From Planctomycetota bacterium (GTDB taxonomy: Bacteria; Planctomycetota; MHYJ01; WSZJ01; JACPWG01), in NCBI GenBank assembly GCA_016197205.1, contig JACPWG010000007.1, positions 1 to 64,000 on the forward strand: 64,000 bases of DNA. The letters are read 5' to 3'. The position numbers were made by a program, and so were the translations under genes. Positions within the stretch are counted from its first letter, which is position 1; every line of letters starts with the position of its first letter. The notes below the pieces were generated by a model that searched no databases, was not told the origin of the DNA, and saw nothing but the letters and a program-made list of their open reading frames with translations. Shown piece by piece: positions 35,242 to 44,879 of this stretch.

Positions 35242-37479
35242 ATGCGCGTCAGGTCGATCGCGGTCCCGCTGCTGGTCGCGCTCCTCGCGGCCGCCGGCTA
35301 CGTCGGCACGCTCCGAAACGGCTTCGTCCTCGACGACCGACACGCCATCCTCGGGGATCCCACCCTCGGCGACCTCCGGAACCTCCCGCTCTATTTTCGC
35401 ACGAACTACTGGGGCACCTCCCTGATCGCACGGAAAGAACCCTCCATCGAGGGCTACTCCTACCGCCCCATCTCCACGAGCTCCTTTTCGCTCGACCATG
35501 CGCTCTGGGGGCTCGAGCCCTTCGGCTATCACCTCACGAACCTGCTGTGCCACGCCCTCGCCTCGCTCGCGACCTACGCCTTTCTCCGCGGCGTCCTGGG
35601 CGCAGGCCCGTTGGCCGCGCTCGCCGCCGCCCTCTTCGCGGTCCACCCCGTCCACAGCGAGGCCGTCATGATGGCGGCCTATCGGCCGGAGTTGCTGTCG
35701 GCGCTCTTCGGGCTCCTCGCGCTCACCGCCTACACGGCCTGTCTGCCGGCCCAACTCCTTTCCCCGGCCGGACCCGGGGCCGCGCCGGCCGCGGGCTCCG
35801 TTCGCACGGCGGTCGTTTTTTGTTTCGCACTGCTGCTCCTCGAACTCGCCCTGTTCAGCAAGGAATCCGCGATCATGCTGCCGGTCCTCCTGACCGGCCT
35901 CGAGGCGGCGGCGCTTCTACGGCGCAACCCTGACGCGACCCGACCGAGCGCCCGGACCCTCGCGGCCGCGGCCTTCCCGGGCATCGTCCGCCTGGGCCTC
36001 GTGGCGGTCGCCGTCGCGCTCTACCTCGCGGCCCGGTTCCGCGTCCTCCACCACGCGGGCACGGGCTTCGACCTCTTCGCCAGTCTCGGCATCGGACCCG
36101 CGCGCCAGGCGGCGACGATGGTCGGGGTCTTCGGCGAATACCTCCGTCTCCTCGTCTGGCCGCACCCCCTGTGCGCGGACTATCCGGAGAACGGCAATGC
36201 CTGGGCGAACCTCCGGAGCTTCGCGGAGGCGCCGATCCTGCTGTCGGCCGCGGCCGTGACTTCCGCCCTCGCGGGCGCGCTCCTCGCCCTTCGCCGGCGA
36301 CCCGACCTGGGGGGCGCGGGGCTCTGGTTTTTCATCACGCTCTTCCCCGTCTCGCACGTCGTCTTCCCCCTCATGGTGATCAAGAGCGAACGGGCGCTGT
36401 ATCTCCCCTCGGTCGGCGGGTGCGTCTGCCTGGCGGCCGCGCTCCTGGCCCTCCGGGGCGCGGACGCGACCACGGCACGCGCCCGCGCAGCTCTCGTCGC
36501 GGTGCCTGCCCTGCTCCTCGCCGGCGTGCTCCTCACGGCTGCGCGCACTCCGGAGTGGAGCGACCAGTACGCGTTCGCACGACGACTCGTGGAGCAACAG
36601 CCTGCGAGCTGCCGGTCCCATCAGTGGCTGGCGGGGGAACTCATGCGGCGAGGCCGGCACGAGGAGGCCATCGAAGCGTACGGCCGGTCCATGGACCTCC
36701 AACCCGGACGTTGGGTGCCTCGCCTGCTGCGCGGCATCGCCCGCCAGGCGATCGGCGAGCATGAGGCCGCTCTCCAGGACTTCCATGCCGCCCTGGCCCT
36801 CTACGCTCACGCCCCCGTGTATCTGCACCGGGCCAAGAGTCTCCTCCTCCTCGGCCGAGCGGACGAGGCGTGGACCGAATGCCGCCTCGCTCGCATCGAA
36901 CTGCCCGAGGACCCTGCGACCGCGCGCGAATATGCCCTCTTCTGCCTCCGGCGGGAAAGGCCCGAGGAAGCGAACCGGCCGCTCGCGGAGTATGTGACCG
37001 GGGTCACGGGCGCAAACCCGCCTGCGGCGAGCGCGGTCGCGCTCGAGCTCGCGCGCGGTTGGCTCGAAGTGGAGCGACCTTCCGAGTCCCTCGCCGCGTT
37101 GGAGCGCTTGGCCCCGGGCGCCTCGGAGCACGCCGCCGGCGCGAAGGTGCGAGGCGAGGCCCTGCTCGCGTTGGGGCGCGCGCGCGAAGCGCTGGAGGCG
37201 TTCAACGCCGCGCTGGCCTCGGCCCCGGACGACCCTGCCGCGCTTCTCGGCCGGGCACGCGCCCGGCTCGCCGTCGGCACGGAGCCCGCGGAAGCGCTCG
37301 CCGACCTCGAACGGGCGCTGCCGCGCGCCGCGGATCCGATCGGGACAAGCCAGGACCTCGTGATCGCGCTCCTCCGTCTCCGCAGGACGGACGAAGCAGC
37401 GGCGCGCTTGCGCGGGCTCGCCGCTGCGGGCGTCCCACCGCGTGCGGACGTGGTCCGCGAGCTCCGGCGCCGAAACTAG
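35242..37479 (+). CDS. TMTC-like TPR glycosyltransferase A
   Basis: 745 aa. ATG 35242 (MRVRSIAVPLLVALL) is the natural start; the frame upstream runs into the family A element. The first loop is NGFVLDDRHAILGDPTL, followed by DLRNLPLYF, FAVHPVHSEAVMMAAYRPE, LFSKESAIMLPVLL and SERALYLPSVGG, the TMTC/DUF1736 signature series. The C-terminal 260 residues are TPR-like (GRHEEAIEAYGRSMDLQPGR; GRAREALEAFNAALASAPDD). The TAG stop lies inside a CTAG target where a 186-bp element was inserted. It heads a run of three related genes. Confidence 0.77.
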   Translation: MRVRSIAVPLLVALLAAAGYVGTLRNGFVLDDRHAILGDPTLGDLRNLPLYFRTNYWGTSLIARKEPSIEGYSYRPISTSSFSLDHALWGLEPFGYHLTNLLCHALASLATYAFLRGVLGAGPLAALAAALFAVHPVHSEAVMMAAYRPELLSALFGLLALTAYTACLPAQLLSPAGPGAAPAAGSVRTAVVFCFALLLLELALFSKESAIMLPVLLTGLEAAALLRRNPDATRPSARTLAAAAFPGIVRLGLVAVAVALYLAARFRVLHHAGTGFDLFASLGIGPARQAATMVGVFGEYLRLLVWPHPLCADYPENGNAWANLRSFAEAPILLSAAAVTSALAGALLALRRRPDLGGAGLWFFITLFPVSHVVFPLMVIKSERALYLPSVGGCVCLAAALLALRGADATTARARAALVAVPALLLAGVLLTAARTPEWSDQYAFARRLVEQQPASCRSHQWLAGELMRRGRHEEAIEAYGRSMDLQPGRWVPRLLRGIARQAIGEHEAALQDFHAALALYAHAPVYLHRAKSLLLLGRADEAWTECRLARIELPEDPATAREYALFCLRRERPEEANRPLAEYVTGVTGANPPAASAVALELARGWLEVERPSESLAALERLAPGASEHAAGAKVRGEALLALGRAREALEAFNAALASAPDDPAALLGRARARLAVGTEPAEALADLERALPRAADPIGTSQDLVIALLRLRRTDEAAARLRGLAAAGVPPRADVVRELRRRN

Positions 37480-37665
37480 CACTACAACGCTACATCGACA
37501 GCTTCGGCACCTGCGACGGATGCTGCCAAGCTCCGCACCTGTTCGTAGTTCCGCCTTCAGGCGGCGCGTGCGGCGAGAACTGCGACACTTGGTTGGCAGC
37601 CCCGCCTAAAGGCGGAACTACGAACCAGTTAGGCTCGAAGGCTCCACTTCTCCAGCGTTGTAGTG
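37480..37665. mobile_element. 186-bp element with 12-bp perfect inverted ends and CTAG flanks
   Basis: The ends are CACTACAACGCT and AGCGTTGTAGTG, perfect inverse complements. CTAG flanks it at 37476-37479 and 37666-37669, consistent with a 4-bp palindromic target duplication, and the left CTAG contains the stop codon of the preceding gene. The interior contains an inverted pair of REP-like units (37541-37564 and 37602-37625). No coding frame is present. Confidence 0.8.
37541..37625. repeat. Inverted pair of REP-like GTAGTTCCGCC units
   Basis: The unit GTTCGTAGTTCCGCCTTCAG continues to GCGG (37541-37564) and is itself palindromic at CCGCCTTCAGGCGG. An inverse copy with CCTAAAGG in place of CTTCAGG occupies 37602-37625. 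The same 24-mer recurs exactly at 53247-53270, so it is a dispersed family that travels in inverted pairs. Confidence 0.75.
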
Positions 37666-37749
37666 CTAGCACCCGAGGGCGTGCCGCGCCGCCGACCGGT
37701 TGCCGCCGACCTGCAAGCCGACGATTCGGCCGCCCCTCCCGGCACGCAA

Positions 37750-40029
37750 ATGGGAGCGCTCCAGGTGACCCCTTCGAAGCTGGTATCCAGGACCGCCCGC
37801 GGCCCGCTGGCCGCGCTCGTGCTCGTCGTGCTGGCGCTCGCCTGCCACGCGAACACCCTCGAGAACGGGTTCGTCCTGGACGACAGCGTGGTGCTCTTGA
37901 ACGACCCGACGGTGCGGGACCTGCGCAACGTCCCGCAGTATTTCTCCACGTATTATTGGAGCACGTCGCTCGCCGTCCGAAGGCAGAGTCTGTTCCAGGC
38001 CTATTCGTATCGCCCCCTCGCGATGGCCTCGTTCGCGCTCGACTACGCCCTCTGGGGGGGACTCAACGCGCGGGGCTTCCATCTGACCAACGTGCTCCTC
38101 CACGCGGCCATCGTGCTGGTCCTCCTCCTGCTCCTCCGCGGCTTGCTCGGCGACGCGACCCTCGCATGGCTCACAGCCGCGCTCTTCGCGGTACACCCGG
38201 TCCACACCGAGGCCGTGGCCGCAATCTGCTTCCGGACGGAGCTGCTCTCCACGCTCTTCGGCCTCGCCTCCATGCTCGTGTATGCCCCCTTCCTGCCCCA
38301 CGACCTGCTGACCACCGCCGGACCCGCTGCGCAGGCTCCGACAAGGTGGTCCGTACGCTCCATGGGCCGCCTTTTTTTTGCGGCGCTCCTTCTTCTCCTC
38401 GGGCTCTTCTCCAAAGAAACCGCGATCGTGGCCCCGGCCCTCCTCACCGCGCTCGAAGCCGCCGCGCTCGTGCGAACCCCGCGCAGCGAGGGCGCGGCCG
38501 GCAGGAAGGAACTCACCGCGCGCCTTCTCCGGGCCCTCGTGCGCCTCGGGGGCCTCGCCTTGGGCTTCGGCTTGTACCTGCGCTTCCGCATGTCGGCCCT
38601 CCACCACTTGGGCAGCGGCCTGGATCTTCTGGGCTTCTACGGGGCCTCTCCGCTCCAGGCGATGGCGACCCTGGTCGCGATCTTCGGAGACTACGTACGC
38701 CTCTCGTTCTGGCCCTACCCCCTGTGCGCCGACTACCCGGAAAACGCCAATCGGACGGCCGTGTTCCGCAGCCTGACCGAGCCGGCCGTCCTCCTGTCGC
38801 TTGCGGTCGTCGCTTCGTCCCTGGTCGGCACCGCGACGCTCGCGCGTCGCAGGCCGGACCTCGCGTTTTTCGGCTTCTGGTTCTACGTGGCGCTCTTCCC
38901 GATTTCGAACGTCGTGTTCCCGCTCATCGTCCTCAAGACCGAGCGGTCGCTGTACCTCCCCTCGGTCGGTCCTTGCGCGATCTTGGGGGCCCTCGTGCTG
39001 GGGCTGGACCGCGGCCTCAAGACGCCCGCCCGACGCCTCCTGGCCTTGACCCTTGCCATCGCCGGGCTCGCGGGAGGCTCGTTCCTCACCGTGACCCGCA
39101 ACCGCGACTGGCGGGATGGCATCTCGCTCGCCCGAAGTGTGGTCGCCTGCCAACCGGACAATTCCCGAGGGTACCTTTGGCTGGGCTCCGCCTACATGGA
39201 AGCACATCGGCCCGCGGAGGCGATCCCGCCTTTCGACCGGATGCTGCGGCTCGTCCCCGACAACTGGTGGGGCCTGCTCCATCGCGGCCTGGCCCGTCAA
39301 GCCGCCGGCGACCCCGAGGGCGCGCTCGACGACTTCAACGCCTCGCTCGCGGCGCGGCCCAGTTCGCCCGTGCGCGTCCACAGGGCGCGCAGCTTGCTCG
39401 CCCTCGGGCGGGAGGAGGAGGCGTGGGAGGACCTGCGGCAGGACCGGCGGGACTTCCCTGACGACCCGGAAACTGCACGCGAGTACGGGCTGGCCTGCCT
39501 GCGACGCGGGCGGTTGCAGGAAGGGCGGCAGGCGGTCCTGCAAACGCTGGCAATTCGTGGTGGCGCGGAACCGCCGCCGGCGATCGCCGAGCGCGAGCTC
39601 GGACGGGCACTCCTGGACGCCGGACGGCCCGCGGAAGCGCTCGAGCGGCTCGACTCGGCGGCGCAGTCTCTCCGGGCGGAGCCGAGGCTCGAGGTCGCTC
39701 GCGGCGAGGCGCTCCTCGCCCTGGGACGCGCGGAGGCCGCACGCGCGGCATTCGAAGCGGCTCTAGGGTCTTCCCCTGAGGACCCCGCCGCGCTCCTTGG
39801 CCAAGCCAGGTGCCGCCTCGCGACGGGGAAGGAGCCGGAGGCCGCCCTCGCGGTCCTGCTCGCGGCGCTGCCGAGGGCCTCGAACCCGGCCCCGCTCCGG
39901 CAGTCGCTCGTCGTGGCCTACCTGCGCACGGGAAGGGCGCGGGAAGCCGATGAAGAGCTGGAGCGCATGAAGGCCGCCGGCCTGCCGCCGAGCGCGGAGG
40001 TGGTCCGGGAGCTGCGGAGGCGCCCATGA
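37750..40029 (+). CDS. TMTC-like TPR glycosyltransferase B
   Basis: 759 aa, the longest of its kind here. ATG 37750 (MGALQVTPSKLVSRTARG) lies 84 bp after the 186-bp element, and the longer frame starts at its border. The loop is NGFVLDDSVVLLNDPTV, followed by FAVHPVHTEAVAAICFRTE, LFSKETAIVAPALL, NVVFPLIVLKTERSLYLPSV and TPR pairs to the end (RPAEAIPPFDRMLRLVPDN; GRAEAARAAFEAALGSSPED). Its close match to gene A in both halves indicates duplication. The stop overlaps the next start (ATGA). Confidence 0.77.
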   Translation: MGALQVTPSKLVSRTARGPLAALVLVVLALACHANTLENGFVLDDSVVLLNDPTVRDLRNVPQYFSTYYWSTSLAVRRQSLFQAYSYRPLAMASFALDYALWGGLNARGFHLTNVLLHAAIVLVLLLLLRGLLGDATLAWLTAALFAVHPVHTEAVAAICFRTELLSTLFGLASMLVYAPFLPHDLLTTAGPAAQAPTRWSVRSMGRLFFAALLLLLGLFSKETAIVAPALLTALEAAALVRTPRSEGAAGRKELTARLLRALVRLGGLALGFGLYLRFRMSALHHLGSGLDLLGFYGASPLQAMATLVAIFGDYVRLSFWPYPLCADYPENANRTAVFRSLTEPAVLLSLAVVASSLVGTATLARRRPDLAFFGFWFYVALFPISNVVFPLIVLKTERSLYLPSVGPCAILGALVLGLDRGLKTPARRLLALTLAIAGLAGGSFLTVTRNRDWRDGISLARSVVACQPDNSRGYLWLGSAYMEAHRPAEAIPPFDRMLRLVPDNWWGLLHRGLARQAAGDPEGALDDFNASLAARPSSPVRVHRARSLLALGREEEAWEDLRQDRRDFPDDPETAREYGLACLRRGRLQEGRQAVLQTLAIRGGAEPPPAIAERELGRALLDAGRPAEALERLDSAAQSLRAEPRLEVARGEALLALGRAEAARAAFEAALGSSPEDPAALLGQARCRLATGKEPEAALAVLLAALPRASNPAPLRQSLVVAYLRTGRAREADEELERMKAAGLPPSAEVVRELRRRP

Positions 40030-41822
40030 GCCCCGCTGCCGGTCCCCGCCTTCGCTTCCACCTGCAGTGGCTGCTCCTCACCGCCCTCGCCGCGGGCTGC
40101 TACGCCAACACCCTGCAAAACGGCTTCGTCCTGGACGACGAAGTGGTCGTAGTCCAGGATCCGTCGATCCGCGACTTGCGGAACCTCCCGTCGTATTTCC
40201 AGTCCGGCTACTGGCAAGGCTCTCTGGCCGCCCGACGGATGCAGACGATCGGCGGCCAATCCTATCGTCCGCTTGCCACCGCCTCCTTCGCCGTCGATCA
40301 CGCGCTTTGGGGCTTGGAACCGCGCGGCTACCACCTGACGAATCTGGCGCTGCACGCCGCGGCCACGCTCCTGCTGTGGGTGCTCCTCCGGCGAGTGCTC
40401 GGTTTGGGACCGCTCGCCTGGGGGGCCGCCGCGCTCTTCGCCGTCCATCCGGTCCACACCGAGGCCGTGGCCGCGATCGCGTTTCGACCCGAGCTCCTGT
40501 CCACGCTTTTCGCGTTCGGCTGTCTAGGCGCGTACTCGTACGTTCTGCCGGCGGGTCTGCTCGCCGCGGAACCGCCCGGGGACGCCTCCCCTGCGACACG
40601 GCGGGGGACGGCGGCAGGCCTCGCCCTCTCCGGCATTGGTCTCGCCCTTGCGCTCTTGTGCAAGGAGAGCGCCATCACCCTCCCGGGCCTGCTCGCCGGC
40701 CTCGAAGCCCTCGCCCTCGCGCGCCGTGCCCCCGGGTCGGACCTCGCAAGCGCTGCCCGACGCGCCACCGGCCGCCTCCTGCTGGTCGCGCTCCTTGCGG
40801 GCGGGTATCTCGTCGTGCGTCATGCGGCCCTCGGCTCCCTCGGAAGCGGCTTCGACAGTTTCGCGTCCCTGGGCATCCCTCCCTCGAATCGGGTCGCCAC
40901 GATGCTCCGCGTGTTCGGCGACTATTTGCGCCTGATGGTCTGGCCGCACCCGCTGACGGTGGATTACCCCGAGAACTTCAACCGTGCCCCCAACCTCGTG
41001 TCGCTCACCGATGGCCGCACGCTCCTCGCCGCAGTGGCGGTCGCTTCCGCCCTCGGCGCGGCGATCTCCTGCCTGCGCACGCGGCCCGCCCTCGGGTTCT
41101 TCGGCCTCTGGTTCTTCGTCGTGCTGCTCCCCGTCTCGCACCTCCTCCCCGTGATGGTGATCGAGCACGAGCGGCTGCTCTATCTGCCCTCGGCGGGTGC
41201 GTGCGTGTGCCTCGCCGCCGGCCTGCTGGCCGCGGAGTCACGCGCGACCCCAGGAATGCCCCGGCGCCTGGTTCGCGCCGGGCTCTGCGCGCTCCTCCTG
41301 GGGGCGTGCCTGATCACTTTCCGCCGGAATCGCGACTGGCGCGACGGGCTCTCGCTGTTCGCACCCCTCGCGGAGCGACAGCCCTCGAACGCGCGGGCCC
41401 ACATGTGGCTCGGGAGCGCCTACCTGGCCGCCGGTCGTGCCGACGACGCCGAAGCGTCCTATGACCGGATGCTTGAGCTGCTTCCGGGCAACTTCCTCGC
41501 GCACTTGCTCCGCGGACAGGCCCGGCAACGTGTGGGAAACCACCTCGGAGCCATCGTGGATTTCGACGCGTCGATCGCCGCATCGCCGCGCTCCGCCGCG
41601 CGCCTCCACCGGGCGAGAAGCCTGAGCGCGTTGGGTCGGGACGACGAGGCCTGGGAGGACCTTCGGGAAGACCGCGGGCTGTTTCCCGAGGATCCCGAGG
41701 TGGCGCGGGAGTACGGGGCCGCGTGCCTGCGCCGGGGACTGCGCGAGGAGGGGGAGCTTGCCTTGCGCGAGGCCGATCGACTCACCGCCGGCGAGGGCGC
41801 GGGCGCGGGCGCCGTGAAGTAG
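40026..41822 (+). CDS. TMTC-like TPR glycosyltransferase C, short TPR tail
   Basis: 598 aa, about 150 residues shorter than A and B. The membrane half is complete: NGFVLDDEVVVVQDPSI, FAVHPVHTEAVAAIAFRPE, LCKESAITLPGLLAG, MVIEHERLLYLPSAGACV. Only about three TPR-like pairs remain (GRADDAEASYDRMLELLPGN; LGAIVDFDASIAASPRSAAR) and the product ends EGAGAGAVK. The 4-bp overlap with gene B implies coupled translation. The tail has probably lost repeats, which may alter acceptor binding. Confidence 0.77.
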   Translation: MSPAAGPRLRFHLQWLLLTALAAGCYANTLQNGFVLDDEVVVVQDPSIRDLRNLPSYFQSGYWQGSLAARRMQTIGGQSYRPLATASFAVDHALWGLEPRGYHLTNLALHAAATLLLWVLLRRVLGLGPLAWGAAALFAVHPVHTEAVAAIAFRPELLSTLFAFGCLGAYSYVLPAGLLAAEPPGDASPATRRGTAAGLALSGIGLALALLCKESAITLPGLLAGLEALALARRAPGSDLASAARRATGRLLLVALLAGGYLVVRHAALGSLGSGFDSFASLGIPPSNRVATMLRVFGDYLRLMVWPHPLTVDYPENFNRAPNLVSLTDGRTLLAAVAVASALGAAISCLRTRPALGFFGLWFFVVLLPVSHLLPVMVIEHERLLYLPSAGACVCLAAGLLAAESRATPGMPRRLVRAGLCALLLGACLITFRRNRDWRDGLSLFAPLAERQPSNARAHMWLGSAYLAAGRADDAEASYDRMLELLPGNFLAHLLRGQARQRVGNHLGAIVDFDASIAASPRSAARLHRARSLSALGRDDEAWEDLREDRGLFPEDPEVAREYGAACLRRGLREEGELALREADRLTAGEGAGAGAVK

Positions 41823-41909
41823 ACGAAAAGGACGAGCCACCGAAGACGCCGAAAACACCGAATTGCGTGAACTGCTTTTCGGGGCAGGACGGAAGAAAGT
41901 CGAACTAGG

Positions 41910-42026
41910 GTAACCGTTCACAGCCACGGTCGCTTCACCACGGAGACACGGAGGGTGCACGGAGAGGAGGATCAGCCTGACGACGGTTCTCCGTGGAGTC
42001 TCCGTGACTCCGTGGTGAACGCTTAC
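41910..42026. mobile_element. 117-bp miniature element with 12-bp inverted ends and 8-bp duplication
   Basis: The ends are GTAACCGTTCAC and, inversely, GTAAGCGTTCAC. GAACTAGG is duplicated at 41902-41909 and 42027-42034. Inner arms CACCACGGAGACACGGAG and CTCCGTGACTCCGTGGTG extend the inversion, so the element folds into a long hairpin. The right duplication contains the stop codon of the minus-strand gene at 42030. Confidence 0.8.
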
Positions 42027-42029
42027 GAA

Positions 42030-42503
42030 CTAGGTTCGAAGAAGATACTTCGAGCCTTCTTCGAGTGGTGAGAGGTACTCGATGATCCAGCACGAATGGA
42101 CATCTACTTCTCGCTTCGCCGGCTCACTTTCTTCCCCGGCCCAACAGCAAAACAACTCGACCGGCCCCCCGCGGAGAGCCTGGCCTACGAGGTCGTAGAT
42201 ACGGCGACGCGAGAGCTGGGATGAATCGAAGTCTCCGCGCTCCTTCTGGCTCATGGCACTCAATAGCGAAACGACGTCGGCAACCAACGCGAAGCCTCTG
42301 AAGGTGTACTCATCCGAATTGAAGCCACACCCACAACCCTGGTGCGAGCCGACGTAGGTGACATGGCGAGAGCTGAAGTGTGCACGAACAGGCGCACTTG
42401 TCGGTATAGCCTCGATTCTGAAGTAGGCCGCCTCCGGGAGGTCCCTGAGGTAGTCGTCAGCAGACAACGCCTCGGTCGAGCCCACCCATACCATCAGACA
42501 CAT
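42030..42503 (-). CDS. Unknown 157-aa protein, compositionally different from neighbours
   Basis: 157 aa, no recognised family. It begins MCLMVWVGSTEALSADDYLR, and GSHQGCGCGFNSDEYTFRG (three Cys in four positions) and LFCCWAGEESE are distinctive; a metal- or thiol-related role is only a guess. The frame uses more A/T-ending codons and has a lower GC content than the flanking genes, suggesting a different history. The MCL-V-G opening reminds me of short uncharacterised cytosolic proteins scattered in soil and planctomycete genomes. It is not in an obvious operon. The stop codon lies in the target duplication of the 117-bp element. Confidence 0.7.
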   Translation of the reverse strand: MCLMVWVGSTEALSADDYLRDLPEAAYFRIEAIPTSAPVRAHFSSRHVTYVGSHQGCGCGFNSDEYTFRGFALVADVVSLLSAMSQKERGDFDSSQLSRRRIYDLVGQALRGGPVELFCCWAGEESEPAKREVDVHSCWIIEYLSPLEEGSKYLLRT

Positions 42504-42641
42504 CGCCGAGTGCCTCCATAATCCCCATGAGCGGGAATGACGGAATCGTAGTGCGTACCGGGGTGCCTGCCAACCGGGAAAAGGGGAAGTTGGGCGCCCT
42601 CACTCTGACCGCCAAGCGGAAGGACGACTGTCCCGGCCGCC

Positions 42642-44768
42642 TCACCGCGGCCGCAACGGCTCGAGGTCGGCGGGGAGCTGCAGGCCGGCGTCGAGGAGGC
42701 GACCGACGGTGGCACGGGCGGCCGCCTCGTGGCCGAGGCGGAGGTGCGCGCGGGCGAGCGGGGGGAGCGCACGAGCCGCGAGCGCGGGATGGGAGACCAG
42801 CGCGGCTTCCAGGGCGGGGACGGCGGACGCGAGGTCGCGGCCGAGCTCGACGAGATAAAGCAGGCGGAGAGACGCGGCGCCGGAGCGTTCGGCGTCGAGG
42901 AGGGCCAGGGCCGGTTCCAGCGCCTCCAGGGCCTCGGGGAGCCGGCCGAGCGCGTGCAGGGTCTCGGCGCGGTGCAGGTGCGCCGTGCCGCGCGCCGGGT
43001 CGGCGAGGATCGCCTTCTCGAACCACTCGAGCGCGGACTGCGGCAGGTTTGCGGTCAGCCAGGACTGGCCGAAGGCGTCACAGGCCTCGGGGTTCGAGGG
43101 GTCGGTGCGCACGGCGAGCGTGAGGTCGTCGTGCGCGCCCGCGAGGTTTCCTTGGCGCTGCCGGCAGCGCGCGCGGCGCAGGAGGACCTGGGCCTGCGCG
43201 GTCGGGTCCGGCGTCCGCGCCAGGGCCTCGGTGAAGTCCTTTTCCGCGGCATCCGGCCGCCCTTGCAGGTAGAGAAGCATTCCGCGGTTGGCGTAGACGC
43301 TGAACGCGCCGAAGCCGAGTGACAGGGCATGATCGTACGCGTCGCGGGCGCGATCGAGGTCGTGCGCATCCTGGTAGGCCTGGGCGAGCCCAACGTAGGC
43401 CCGTGGATTGTCGGGATCACGCAGGACGAGGTCGGCGAAAAGCGTCCCCTGGTTCTTCCAGTCGAGGTTGCGAAGGAAGGTGAGGCTCCCCCACGTGCAG
43501 ACGAGCGGCAACGCGAGGAGACCCAGGGGCGCGCCAGGACGGCCGTCACGCGTCGCACGAGCGGCGAGCAGGGCGAGAAACGTCGCGATCGCCAGGCAGG
43601 GTCCGACGGAGGGCAGGTAAAGCGAACGCTCGGTGTACACGACGCCGATGGGGAAGACCAGGCTGGAGACGGGGAAGAGGGCGATGTAGAACCAGGCGAT
43701 GCCGACCGAGACGCCCGGCAAGCGCCGCCATAGCGACACGATCGCGACGGTCGCGGCGGCGAGGACGGCGAGGGCGAGCCAGACCCGGGGCTCCGCAAGG
43801 CCGGCGTGGAGTGCCGACGCCTGGACGTTCCAGCGGTGGTCCGCGAGGAGGGGGTACGGGACGAGTTGGACGCGGGCGTACTCGAGGAAGACCTTGGCCA
43901 TGGTGAGCAGGCGGTCCGCCGCGCCGATGCCGAGCCGCTCGAAGATCCGGTCGGTCGCGCCGAGCTCGCCGATCGCGCGGGTCCGGAGGGCGATCACCAC
44001 GCCCCCGGCAAGGGCGAACCCCGCGAACCGCAGCACGAGGGCCACGGGTCGGGCGGCGGCGCGACCGCCGGGTAGGCGGAAGACCGGCGGCGCCTTGCCG
44101 GCGAGCACCAGCGGTTCCACGAGGAGGGCGAGGACGGGCACGACGACCGCGGACTCCTTGGACAGCAGGGCGAGCGCGAACGCGACGGAGGAGGCGAAGA
44201 GCCAACGCCCGGCGTCTGCGCCGACGCGCAGGAAGACGCCATAGGCACCGAGGGAGAGGAGGCCGAAGAGGGTGCAGAGGACTTCCGCGCGCCCCACGAT
44301 GCCGGTCACGGCCTCGGTGTGCACCGCGTGCACGCCGAAGAGGAGGGCGGCGAGCAGCGGGACGCCGGGCGGAAGCGCGAGGGGGCGGAGGAGGAGCCAG
44401 AGGAGGAGGGTGACGGCGAGGTGGAGGAGGACGTTGGTCAGGTGATAGCCGGAGGGGCGATCCCCCCAGAGGCGGTAGTCGACGGCGTAGGACGCGAGGA
44501 CGAGGGGGCGGTACAGGTCGTTGGGGACGTTGCGGGCGCCGGTGGCGCGCCAGTAGGATTGGGTGAAAAAGCCGGGGATCTCGGAGAGGGAGCGGAGGGA
44601 GGCGTTCTCCTTGACCACGGCCACGTCGTCGTAGACGAAATCAGCCGGCAGGGCGCTCGCGTAGGCGGCGAGCACGGCGAGCGCGAGCGTCGCCGCGGCG
44701 AGCGCGGACCCGCGCGGCGAGCCGGAAACCGGGCCCGGCCCCTCGGCCGCCGATCGGGAAGCGCCCAT
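42642..44768 (-). CDS. TMTC-like TPR glycosyltransferase D
   Basis: 708 aa. ATG 44768 (MGASRSAAEGPGP) is chosen over a longer frame. The loop is ADFVYDDVAVVKENASL, followed by LRSLSEIPGFFTQSYW, FGVHAVHTEAVTGIVGRAEV, LLSKESAVVVPVLAL and YTERSLYLPSVGPCL. The C-terminal half holds about six TPR pairs (LDRARDAYDHALSLGFG; GRPDAAEKDFTEALARTPD; ESALEWFEKAILADP-like helices). It stands alone and is closer in its loop to the copy at 50508 (SLRS motif) than to the A-B-C run. Confidence 0.77.
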   Translation of the reverse strand: MGASRSAAEGPGPVSGSPRGSALAAATLALAVLAAYASALPADFVYDDVAVVKENASLRSLSEIPGFFTQSYWRATGARNVPNDLYRPLVLASYAVDYRLWGDRPSGYHLTNVLLHLAVTLLLWLLLRPLALPPGVPLLAALLFGVHAVHTEAVTGIVGRAEVLCTLFGLLSLGAYGVFLRVGADAGRWLFASSVAFALALLSKESAVVVPVLALLVEPLVLAGKAPPVFRLPGGRAAARPVALVLRFAGFALAGGVVIALRTRAIGELGATDRIFERLGIGAADRLLTMAKVFLEYARVQLVPYPLLADHRWNVQASALHAGLAEPRVWLALAVLAAATVAIVSLWRRLPGVSVGIAWFYIALFPVSSLVFPIGVVYTERSLYLPSVGPCLAIATFLALLAARATRDGRPGAPLGLLALPLVCTWGSLTFLRNLDWKNQGTLFADLVLRDPDNPRAYVGLAQAYQDAHDLDRARDAYDHALSLGFGAFSVYANRGMLLYLQGRPDAAEKDFTEALARTPDPTAQAQVLLRRARCRQRQGNLAGAHDDLTLAVRTDPSNPEACDAFGQSWLTANLPQSALEWFEKAILADPARGTAHLHRAETLHALGRLPEALEALEPALALLDAERSGAASLRLLYLVELGRDLASAVPALEAALVSHPALAARALPPLARAHLRLGHEAAARATVGRLLDAGLQLPADLEPLRPR

Positions 44769-44879
44769 GCCTGCCCGCCTGTGCTGGGGCCCGCGCGGAA
44801 AGGACTTCACAGGGCCCAGGGCGAGCAGCACACCGGCGGATGGAGGGCGCCTTCGCTCTCCAGGGCGTGGCGGCCACTC

